The position numbers and the translations under genes were made by a program. Below the pieces are notes generated by a model that searched no databases, was not told the DNA's origin, and worked only from the letters and a program-made list of their open reading frames with translations. Of a DNA stretch of 64,000 bases, positions 55,732 to 64,000 are shown in pieces; the stretch's first letter is position 1, and every line of letters begins with the position of its first letter. Source of the DNA: Capillidium heterosporum (Eukaryota; Entomophthoromycota; Entomophthoromycetes; Entomophthorales; Capillidiaceae); the NCBI GenBank assembly GCA_016630905.1, contig WBMQ01000003.1:682001-746000 (forward strand), read 5' to 3'.

Positions 55732-56592
55732 CTAGAGCAGGGTTTTATTCTTCTTTAAATAGCGCTCCATCTCAGAGTTCGTAATCGGCAGGTTAACATC
55801 GATCGTATAAGTTTTGAGTTGCATTAGAAAGTTCACTACAACCTCCATCTCAGGCATATCTGTTTCAAACACGAGGTACCAGCTAGGGTTGTTAGGTAAT
55901 GGAACTTCAAGATCCAATGAGGTAAGATGAATGGCGGCACATGTTATAGTTGAGATATCGTAGTAGCAGTAAACAGGTGTAAATAGACTAATATGTACAA
56001 ATTACTTGATTGCAAAAAAGTTGTAGAGTTACCTGTCATTCAAATAATTCCAAGCCCGTTGGTTAAATGCCTTATCCTGGTCCAGCTCCAAAACTCTAAG
56101 GTAAGTCGCCAGCAGAGTATAAGGTAACTGCACATGTACATTAAACCCTAAATACTTTAGAACTTCCATCTCGCCATCGTCCAGCTCCTGTTTTATAGTT
56201 CGAAAAAGCTAAAAAATAAATATCATAATGTGAATTAAAATTACCGGGTAGTTTATGTCGTACGGCCTAAAAGTATTAGCTTCCAATTCCCGGTAATAGA
56301 ATAGGACGCAGGTGACGCAGTTAATGATATCTATTACGTGTCTTTGTGTCTCCTCGACCTTGGAAGCTAAAAATAAAGTTGCAAGAACGATCCTTCGTAG
56401 ATTGTAGCTGTAAAGGCTTTGTTTGAAGTAAAACCTTTGGAGGAGAACTTGTGCCACTGCTATGGTACGTTGAGGTAGCTTTAAAAGTTGGCCGGCATCC
56501 CGGATAATTTGACAGCCATAACGTCGTAGTTGCAGTTCCAAGTCGAACGGTATGGAGTTTTTTGAGCTTGGGGTGGCGCGGACCATACTCAT
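55732..56592 (-). CDS. Cyclin L-like protein
   Basis: Exons 56245-56592, 56033-56208 and 55732-55987, 259 residues. The first cyclin fold carries DLELQLRRYGCQIIRDAG, LLKLPQRTIAVAQVLLQRF and LFLASKVEET; the second AWNYLNDSLFTPVYC and LEVPLPNNPSWYLVF. These blocks match cyclin L (human CCNL1 'RILGCELIQAAGILLRLPQVA', 'WNYMNDSLRT', 'IPLPTRPHWFLLF') rather than cyclins C, K or T. Cyclin L partners CDK11-type kinases and acts in transcription and pre-mRNA splicing. The Arg/Ser-rich tail of animal cyclin L is absent. Introns 36 and 45 nt. Confidence 0.9.
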
Positions 56593-56880
56593 CGTTACTA
56601 GTGGGTTCTGTAAACTAATTTTGTCATTTTGGTATATATAAGCAGTTGTTTGGGCTGTGTTAAAGATGTAATTCGTGGTTCGTAAGTTTTGGTATCTCGT
56701 TAGCTTTGAGCTTAAAAATATTTATAGAAGATTCGATCAGGTTTTAAGATTAGGAATCTTGATTGACCAATCAAGAATTTAAGTCATCACATTCAAAACA
56801 AAGATTGGGAAAGGCTAAACAATTGCATTCACTGTTGATCAAGATCCATAGCTGCCATTAATCAAAAAGTCAGTTGAACG
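56593..56880. promoter_or_regulatory. Divergent promoter region, cyclin L and CCCH-SMR genes
   Basis: 288 bp between opposite start codons. TATATA occurs near 56634 on the cyclin side. Confidence 0.45.
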
Positions 56881-58301
56881 ATGAAGAAGCAACCTATGAG
56901 CCCAGATATCACCCAATTCCAGCTTAAAAATGAGGATCAATATTTACATAACTTCGACCCGACTCAGAAACTCAACTTTGACTCCTTAAGTTTGGATAGT
57001 GATTCCGATCTATCTATATCGACTGACAACTCCTTAGAAAATGGCGAGACACCTTTAGACTTTTTAACCAAGATGTTCAGCTCAATATCTTTGGCTGAAC
57101 TTTCACAGAGCCTCGAAGAGAGCTTTTATGATCTACCACTGACTATCGAAAAGCTACTTTCCAATCAGATGCCCAATGAGGAGCCTGAATTCAAGCCTGA
57201 AGTAGGTGAATCCGAATACAAGCCCCAACATAATCCAGCCGACGCTTCTGTAAAGATATGTAGACATTTCATTGAGGGTAACTGTTTCCGTAAGGACTGT
57301 TGGTTTAGACATAGTTTTGATACCGTCCTCTGCAAATTCTATTTAAAAGGCTACTGCAGCAATGGAAACAACTGCCAGTTCCTACACAAGGTACCAGCAG
57401 CCTCACAGATTCAACCTAAGCCAGCTATAATTAAAAGCTCATCGACTGCAGCTCCTAACAAATCTCAAGATTTCCCAAGTTTAGGGGGGAATACCAATGA
57501 CTTTCCCAGTTTAGGGGGTAGTAAAACAAGCAACCTAGTTAACCTTGGTAAAAGAGAAGTGAAGGGGTATGATAAAGTGGTAAAATTTTCTAAGCTAAAG
57601 GTCAAGATGCCCTGGCTCAATGAGCAGATACTGGAACAGTACCTCATGAACTGCGATTACGACTCAGAGCGAGCTTACAGTATCCTCATTAAGCGATTCC
57701 CAAAACCCAAGAACTTTGTAAACAAATCTAGATCGACAACCCAACAGCAGCCTATTATCGAAGCTTCAAGTATCAAACTACCATTGGCTAAACGCATTTC
57801 AAAGTTACGTAAAATCAAGGAGACAATACCATGGTACGACTTTGGACACAGCATCAAGGAACGGTACCAAAAGTACAGGAAGGATGCCATTGTCCAGCTC
57901 AAACTCAGAAACCAGTGCTATGACAAAGCTAGGACCAACTACCTTAGTGGTCGACCTGATCTGGCTCGCAAGTTCGCCGATGAAGCTAAAGTCTACCATG
58001 AAAGTATGCTTAGGTGCCATAACCAAGCTGCCGAAACTATTTTTAAGGAAAGCAACCAGGGTAAGGGGAATGTTATTGACTTGCATGGTCTGTTTGTGGC
58101 CGAAGTCGAGTTCTATTTGAAGGCAGTACTCGATCGAAAACATAGTGGCGAGCCGATTTATATTTTGGTGGGGACTGGGCATCACTTCCTCTGATATCCC
58201 TAAACTCCTACCTGCTGTTTTGGATCTACTGGATCGACATAGCCAAACCTTACTATGATTGCTCGCCCGATGGGAAAGGGGGTATGTTGAAGGTTAACTA
58301 G
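56881..58301 (+). CDS. CCCH zinc finger / CUE-like / SMR nuclease-domain protein; needs two +1 shifts
   Basis: Domains in order: two CCCH fingers at about residues 126-168 (CRHFIEGNCFRKDC...H and CKFYLKGYC...H), repeated DFPSLGG motifs, a CUE-like helix set (MPWLNEQILEQYLMNCDYD), a DUF1771 helix pair (ARTNYLSGRPDLARKFADEA) and the SMR domain with DLHGL and LVGTGHH. Fungal Cue2 and animal N4BP2/NONU-1, which cut mRNA at collided ribosomes, share CUE, DUF1771 and SMR; the link to that role is inference. The first frame stops at 58194. The SMR sheet continues one frame on (SSDIPKLLPAVLDLLDRHSQ) and again another frame on (YYDCSPDGKGGMLKVN, stop 58299-58301). Both switches are +1, at 58183-58189 and 58247-58253. 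472 residues if both occur. Confidence 0.85.
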
Positions 58302-58551
58302 CTTTAAACTTGGTTTGTTATAGACATATAGACTTAAAAATAGGTATATTGTTAGGATATAAATACCAGAAGGTAAGAATGGCAAAGAATTTATTTATTT
58401 AAGTTCGTATCAAATGCTTACGTTCACTAAAGTAAAGCTATACTCTACAGAATTAAACATTACCCTCAGCTACTTGATATTTCTCGGTCTCTGCTATTTG
58501 TATGTGACACTTGATTCTTAATAGCCACTAAAATAAAGCCGACATCACAAT

Positions 58552-59151
58552 TTAAATATTTGTTAGATTGACACCTTCTACCAACCTCTCTTGAAACTGG
58601 TTCTTATCGACTTTCTCTACGAGATGATTATCCAAGTCATTGCCAGTCTTTAAATTTAAACTTTCGTTATTCCCTTCTTTTTGAAGTAGCCCCTCCAAAT
58701 AAATCTTTCTTTTGTTGTTACAGAAATTACAGGTAAGCGTCTTACATCCCTTATCCTTATTCTCTATCCAACTTAAATGTTAACTAAAAATACAACTTTA
58801 TATAAAATTTACTTTTAAATACGACAACTTCTAATTTGCAAGTTACATCTGGAATTAGTGGATTGGAACATTTTTTACATATGGTTCGCTTTACATTAGG
58901 TTCTCTACAAAAATACGCTATTTAGTACCTTAGTCTGGAATAAGAAATTACAGTCGACGTTGAACCTTCCTACCTATGTTCTTTGCCTGGCTGTTGTAAT
59001 AGCGTGCAATTGGTAAGTACAATCCATTGCTTTGCGTGTGCATATTGGCAAGTAAAGTTGAGGCCTCCAGTAAATAGCTCATCCTTTCACCTTGATCCTT
59101 ATGCTTGACCTTTTTGCCCTTCGGTTTTTGGTTCTTCTTGTCTTTACCCAT
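58552..59151 (-). CDS. RPR2: RNase P/MRP protein subunit Rpr2/Rpp21
   Basis: Exons 58952-59151, 58813-58904 and 58552-58763, 167 residues. The basic start MGKDKKNQKPKGKKVKHKD and RMSYLLEASTLLANM are typical of the family. The zinc ribbon ICKKCSNPLIPDVTC ... LTCNFCNNKRK supplies two CxxC pairs and the conserved PLIPxVTC. Rpr2/Rpp21 is part of nuclear RNase P, which removes 5' leaders of tRNA precursors. An acidic-polar tail of about 50 residues follows. The second intron (58764-58812, 49 nt) resolves what first looks like a frame break. Divergent from the ASNSD1-like gene, 124 bp apart. Confidence 0.9.
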
Positions 59152-59275
59152 TTTCTGCGATTCTAATCCAAAAAAGCTTTTGAAATTTTTGAATTTCAAA
59201 AGTTAATGAATTTCCTATTTCAAACTTCTTGATTAAGAATAAAGAGCAGCACCAACTTTTTGACAGTGCAAAGGG
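59152..59275. promoter_or_regulatory. Shared promoter region, RPR2 and ASNSD1-like genes
   Basis: Only 124 bp between divergent start codons, the tightest pair in the window. Confidence 0.5.
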
Positions 59276-61095
59276 ATGTGTGGTATTATTACGACGTTAG
59301 GTCCTCCCAATCAAGTACTACCCTTCCTCAATAAATTAATTGAAGATGTACAACGAAGAGGTAGCTCTATTTTGAAATTATAAATTTAAATTGATAGAAT
59401 GTTTTTATTAAGGTCCTGATAATCAAGCAGATAGTATGGTAGAGTTAAACGACCAGCTTTCTTTAAAGCTTTATGGCTACGTCTTACATCTAAGAGGTGA
59501 CAACATGGTGCAACAACCTATAGCTTCAGAAGATGGTAATCTATTGCTCTTCAACGGGGAGTTGTTTGGTGGGTCTATTGAAGTAAGTTGCTTTTGCTTT
59601 CATTCTATTTAGAACCATTTTAGGTAAAGGAAGATGAAAACGATGGTTACAATTTAAGTTTAATTTTGGATAATTGCAGCGATGATGAGTCTATAATAGA
59701 GGTTATGGATGGAAAAGTCAAAGGTCCTTACAGTTTCGTTTACTATAAGGTAAATATTTAATAAGCTTCAATATAAATGTCAGGAATTATCAATTAGAAA
59801 TCAACCAACTGTCTATATTACGGTAGGGATAGATTGGGTAAAAGATCGTTATTATGCCTGCTCTACAACTCTTGTCTAACTTTAAGTTCGTTGCCACCCA
59901 TCGAAGACTGTAGTTTATATCCTGAACTCGATATCCAAGAAGTGGAGCCGGATTATCTGTACAAAATCGACCTTTTCAACCCAATTGAGGTGATAAAGTT
60001 AGCAAGGAATACTGTAGTAGATCAACTGCCCAACTATTTAATTTTAAATTCGGTTTTATCAGAGGAAGGAAGCGATAACCTACCGATTGCTCATACCACT
60101 TTGGATGCCTTTTTGGAGCTTATAAGTGAGGCAGTTCGACTAAGGGTCCAAACAATACCACACATAGACAGCCTAAAACTCGATTCCAGCCCAGTTGCCA
60201 TCCTATTTTCAGGTGGTATCGACTGTACACTACTGGCTTACTTGGCATCCCAGCACCTCCCTCCAAACTGCCAAATTGATCTGCTGAACGTAGCCTTTGA
60301 AAATCCAAGAGTACTGAAGAACAAAATGGATACCAGTCAGAAATTCCAAGTTCCTGATCGAATCACCGGGCTAAATTCGTTAGCAGAACTGAGGTAAATT
60401 CGACATCACATCCAACATTAACTTTTTCGAACGCAAGGCGACTATGTCCCAACCGAACTTTCAATTTCATAACTATAGACATAGAATACCAAGAGATGTT
60501 GAAGCACAAGGAGCGAATTACCCAACTTATGCATCCCAACTTTACCGTCATGGATCAAGTACTTTTAGTCTTGATCTTCAAATTCTAATATATTGTATAG
60601 TCCATAGCTTTAGCCTTTTGGTTCGCTAGCCGGGGTCGAGGTACGTTGGAAGCGACTTTTTATGCAACCCCAGCCAAAGTTCTACTGTCCGGTCTAGGAG
60701 CCGACGAACAACTGGGTGGATACTCCAGGCATCGCAAAGCTTTCGAACAAGGGGGCCTCCCCAACCTTTTGCAAGAACTACAGTTGGACTTGCGACGTCT
60801 ACCGCAGCGCAACTTGGGTCGCGATGACCGCATAACTGCTGATCATGCCAAAGAGATTCGGTACCCTTACCTCGACCTTGATGTCATCAACTTTTTGAGC
60901 AAGCTCCCCGTTACCCAGAAGATGGATCTCAGCCAAGGTCAAGGTCAAGGTGATAAGATGTTGCTGCGGTTGGTTATGAAGCAGTTGGGGTTTGTCAACG
61001 TATGTATGGAAAAGAAACGTGCCGTACAGTTTGGGACAAGGTCGGCTAAGATGGAACTGGATTCATCCAAAGTCAAAGGGCATCATGGTCTGTAG
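59276..61095 (+). CDS. Asparagine synthetase domain-containing protein (ASNSD1/YML096W-like)
   Basis: Six exons (59276-59360, 59413-59582, 59624-59749, 59798-60393, 60438-60558, 60601-61095), 530 residues, close to yeast Yml096w. The N-terminus MCGIITTLG keeps the Cys2 of class II glutamine amidotransferases, with LLFNGELFGG and YYGRDRLGKRSL downstream. The synthetase half has the PP-loop SGGIDCTLLAYLA, VPDRITGLNSLAELR, LLSGLGADEQLGGYSRHR and RNLGRDDR. This is the ASNSD1 branch, distinct from true asparagine synthetase; its reaction is not known. Two introns end in AAG; one of these (60394-60437) explains an apparent frame break after AEL. No frame anomaly remains. Confidence 0.92.
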
Positions 61096-62487
61096 GTACA
61101 GTGGGTGATAAATTTGCTTTGCTGAATTAATCTAGATTTGATGGCTGGCTTTTTGCCAGCAAAATAATAAATATATTTGTAGTGGTAGTAATTGGTAACT
61201 CAGGTCAGTTAGTATCTTTTAGATAGTACTTTATTTAGTATGCGATCTACTTGAACTCGATACCCATATCTGTTGCATATTCGTCAAATTCTATTCTATT
61301 CTTGAGATGAAAACATATCCAAATCGTTGCTTGTTTCCGCTATGCATCTTTGTATCTATTTAGGTATTTTTATACTCAGTAATATTATATTTGTAATATC
61401 TTTTACTCTTTACAATCTAATACATTTCCTTTTAATATGTGAGGTGAAGGTATCGGTACATGAAGCATACTAATTCGTACAATGCCAGCAATATTTTTTG
61501 CATTTATTAAACCTTAACTTTTAGCATTAATAGTTTTTACCACTTTTGGAATTTAACTGTAGTACCGGGACTCGTATCATGCTACTATATTTTCGAATTG
61601 CTGCAAGTCAGATATTGCCCATCATCGATTTTTATAGTTACGGAAATGCTTCTGTACCTTTTATCTTTATGATCTAAGCGGGTTAAAGCTTTGCCATATA
61701 CTGGGTTATGATATAGAGAGCTTACAATGAAACCTGACCTTAACCTATAATTAGCCAAATTTAATTTAAAGTGTCAGGTAATGCCATCTTAGACCGCTAG
61801 CTCTGCATACATATATAGGTTCTTCTATGAGCTATTCAGACATATTCGTTGAAGTAGGTAGCTGTTTCATATGTTCCAGTCTATACAACCGTTTTTAAAT
61901 AAATTTCAAATTGAAAATGCCTTGTAAATTGGAACCTAATGAAACTTACTATTTCATTCCGAATTAAAGGTCTGATTTAAAACTGAATTTCCAAATAATG
62001 TTTATAAGAACCAACTTTAAACTATACAATAATTATAAACACAATAGCAGTCACTCGACATTTATAAATCTACGATTATCGAGTCTATATCCAACAAGCA
62101 GACTATAGCATATTAGGTGCAATTTAATACATTAATGCCGTTGCTGATCTTCTATATAAAATTAAAGTCAACGTTCAGATAGGGAAGTGATAATTGCTGG
62201 ATAAACTATTTGCAGATAAAGACAAATTATGACAACTTCAAGTTCCACAGGTCCAAGTACCAGGTCTTACCCGTTAAACTTGATATGGAAAGATCAAAAA
62301 TTTTTGAATGACGTTTTAGAGTTCAGCTGATTGTTATAATCTGGATCTATAAAATTTTATAAAGGGTTTGCAAACTATAGGTTTTGATCGATTAGGTAGA
62401 GTTTCTATAGTAGCTAAACAAATGGACAAAGTTTAGAACGACAAAAACAGACTTTATTGAAAGAGAAAGGAAATTTTAAATGGAATG
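61096..62487. other. Intergenic, no gene seen
   Basis: 1.39 kb of AT-rich DNA between convergent genes; no frame, tRNA or repeat recognised. Confidence 0.55.
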
Positions 62488-63474
62488 TCACGACTGTTCA
62501 CCATTGCTGGTGGGACAGGACTTGTGCATGAAGAGTAAAGCTTTCAACTGGAAGATTTCGTTAGTAAGATCTTTGATACTGGAATCCAATTGCATATTCT
62601 CCAACTCAAAGTTCTTGATGTTATTTTGCTGATCCTCCAATTGCTTCTTCTTACGCTTACGGCATTTCAAAGCAGCTAAACGATTGCGTTCCAGTAAATT
62701 GCGCTTCTTAGGGTCCAACTCCTGAAGCGCCGAGCTACTGAACCTACGCTTAGCTTTGGTCGTGGAAGCACTAGGTAGTTTAGGAGTTTGACTTTTGAAT
62801 TCATCGATAGTAGCAAGCTTACTGATAGACAGATCTATTTTGGTTGGTATGTTATCGACCGATATAAAAGAATTGTCAAATCCAGGCAAGTCGGATAGTA
62901 AAGTGGAATCGATGCCATGTGTTATAGGTGAAGTCTCTATGTTGAAGAAGGAATCTATAGTGGGTACGGCGGAGGAGGTAAATGGAAGTTGGCTGGCATC
63001 ACCGTACACCTGTGGGGAAGTGAAGAGTAGATTTTCATCGTCAAGGGTAAGTGGGCTCTTCTTATTGAGGTCGACAGTGCTGGACGAGAAGCTAGAAGAT
63101 TCAGGCTCGGTCTCTATATAGTTGTTGACGTAGAGGTCGGTCAGAAGCTTCTGCTGCTGTAGGTCGTTGAAAGTAGCCAGTTCGTTGATGTTGGTTTGAT
63201 ACTGGATACTGTTCAGGATGTCCATGGAGCGTTGGTTCACCAAATTGTTGTAAGCAATCAGCAGTTCGTTGTAGTTCCTCAATAGTTGGATTTGCTGCTC
63301 TTCGGTCAGGAGAGGTGTCTTGGTGTTTCCATCGGTAATAGTAGGCTGGGGCAAAGTTACATTGTTGAAGATAAGGTTACTTGGATCTGATATAGCCATG
63401 GTAAAGTTCTGGGAGTCGTCCTTCTTCAAAGGGCTTGCTTCGAAAACGGAAGGTAGTTTTTCTAAAGAGACCAT
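62488..63474 (-). CDS. ATF/CREB-type bZIP transcription factor
   Basis: Single-exon frame of 328 residues. The basic region KRNLLERNRLAALKCRKRKK (about residue 253-272) with N..AA..CR is that of Atf1/ATF2-type bZIPs, followed by a leucine zipper (LEDQ..., LENMQLDSSIKDL, LKALL) and MHKSCPTSNG, which matches the 'LLLAHKDCPV' end of ATF2/Atf1. The N-terminal 240 residues are Ser/Thr/Asn-rich with several SP or TP sites, as expected for a target of a stress MAP kinase; this regulation is inference. TATATAAGG on the minus strand near 63538-63547 is a possible TATA box about 65 bp before the ATG. Confidence 0.9.
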   Translation of the reverse strand: MVSLEKLPSVFEASPLKKDDSQNFTMAISDPSNLIFNNVTLPQPTITDGNTKTPLLTEEQQIQLLRNYNELLIAYNNLVNQRSMDILNSIQYQTNINELATFNDLQQQKLLTDLYVNNYIETEPESSSFSSSTVDLNKKSPLTLDDENLLFTSPQVYGDASQLPFTSSAVPTIDSFFNIETSPITHGIDSTLLSDLPGFDNSFISVDNIPTKIDLSISKLATIDEFKSQTPKLPSASTTKAKRRFSSSALQELDPKKRNLLERNRLAALKCRKRKKKQLEDQQNNIKNFELENMQLDSSIKDLTNEIFQLKALLFMHKSCPTSNGEQS

Positions 63475-64000
63475 TTTAAATCACTTGTTCTCAACTGAGT
63501 TCAATTGTAAGTTGGTTGACTGAGGCTCAGATTCAAGCCTTATATACTTGTGGAAACTAACCTCAAATAATTATGATTTTAGAAAATGCTTGAAAATTCA
63601 AGTTAGTCTCTATTTGTGTCAAACTTCCGCCAATACCAAGCTTTTGCAGTAAATGATTGTTGTAGACGGCTGCATATAAATCGAGTAAAAACCAATGTGC
63701 TGCCATCCCATTGGGATGATTTAATGTTTTATATTACTCATTTCACTATGAACTCATTCCAAAACATATGTGTTTATCTGTTTCGATTTTGTATTGGTGC
63801 AACTAGACTCTGCCCAACGTATATCCACCTCCGTCTAAACATAATGGGTTAAATTTATGGCCAATTGAAGACTTTGGTTAGTTTTAGCTGCACGCTACCG
63901 ATTCAACTAGTGGAAACTCGATCTTGAAAGCCATGCATAATCGTAAAATAAATTTATGGCAAAATGTAAACGAGATCACAGTGGATGTTGCCAAACCTAT
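63475..64000. other. Upstream region of the bZIP gene to the window edge
   Basis: 526 bp. Contains the bZIP promoter. A 78-codon plus-strand frame at 63616-63852 has no recognisable content and probably is not a gene. Confidence 0.45.

Noticed and set aside
58740-58830. Apparent frame break in the RPR2 gene between the two CxxC pairs
   Set aside because: Using the acceptor GGATAG at 58764 gives a 49-nt intron in correct phase.
60360-60460. Apparent frame break in the ASNSD1-like gene after AELR
   Set aside because: A 44-nt intron (60394-60437) with GTAAAT donor and AAG acceptor restores the conserved LAELRRLCPNRTFNFI, so no shift is needed.
63616-63852. 78-codon plus-strand frame near the right edge
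   Set aside because: No coding signature or homology that I can see; lies upstream of the bZIP gene.
1-64000. Search for LTR elements, capsid genes, reverse transcriptase, CRISPR arrays or operon-like bacterial islands
   Set aside because: No long terminal repeats, RT or integrase motifs, regular spacer arrays or Shine-Dalgarno-led gene runs were seen. Splicing and spacing are eukaryotic throughout.

Overview
This window is nuclear DNA of a fungus. The markers are two Zn(II)2Cys6 regulators, ALG3, a mitochondrial cysteine-synthase-like MCY1, AP-3 beta, an ING/YNG2-type PHD protein, a fungal-type ProRS pseudogene and very short spliceosomal introns (35 to about 65 nt, many ending in AAG, branch sites resembling TACTAAC). 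Intergenic DNA is AT-rich with many TATA tracts; coding DNA is less AT-rich. The intron density and gene set argue against a budding yeast. An early-diverging (zygomycete-grade) or other intron-rich yeast-like lineage fits, but I cannot fix the phylum from sequence alone.

Layout. 0-1.5 kb: MCY1-like PLP enzyme. 2.2-4.1 kb: UFD1/TRAF-zinc-finger/AZUL protein. 6.7-9.0 kb: unknown protein with two beta-grasp-like segments. 9.9-12.2 kb: membrane-anchored histidine phosphatase. 12.6 kb: tRNA-Ile. 13.5-17.5 kb: two zinc-cluster genes. 17.8-19.2 kb: divergent MYST acetyltransferase. 19.4-24.2 kb: XPF/Rad1 and ALG3, divergently transcribed. 24.5-25.9 kb: F-box/LRR-like gene. 26.7-34.5 kb: subtilisin island, two decayed copies on minus and two intact copies on plus, with a terminal-inverted-repeat element and a hairpin between them. 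34.7-39.6 kb: F-box/LRR gene, divergent adaptin sigma gene, ZIP9-like transporter. 39.9 kb: tRNA-Leu. 40.9-43.4 kb: acetyl-CoA synthetase. 44-50.5 kb: ING, cyclophilin, AP-3 beta and pirin, all minus. 51.2-51.9 kb: Gln/Cys-rich protein with strong codon bias. 52.9-55.2 kb: prolyl-tRNA synthetase pseudogene. 55.7-58.3 kb: cyclin L and CCCH/SMR protein, divergent. 58.6-61.1 kb: RNase P Rpr2/Rpp21 and ASNSD1-like protein, divergent. 62.5-63.5 kb: ATF-type bZIP.

The observation most worth following: six otherwise well-conserved genes (MYST, ALG3, F-box/LRR, ZIP, acetyl-CoA synthetase, CCCH-SMR) each break into two or more frames exactly where the homologous protein should run on, and all seven breaks go the same way (one extra base, i.e. 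a +1 shift is needed). No intron can explain them. Either this lineage uses +1 ribosomal frameshifting widely, or the assembly carries insertion-type consensus errors; the sequence alone cannot decide. About a dozen other conserved genes in the window read cleanly once introns are removed.
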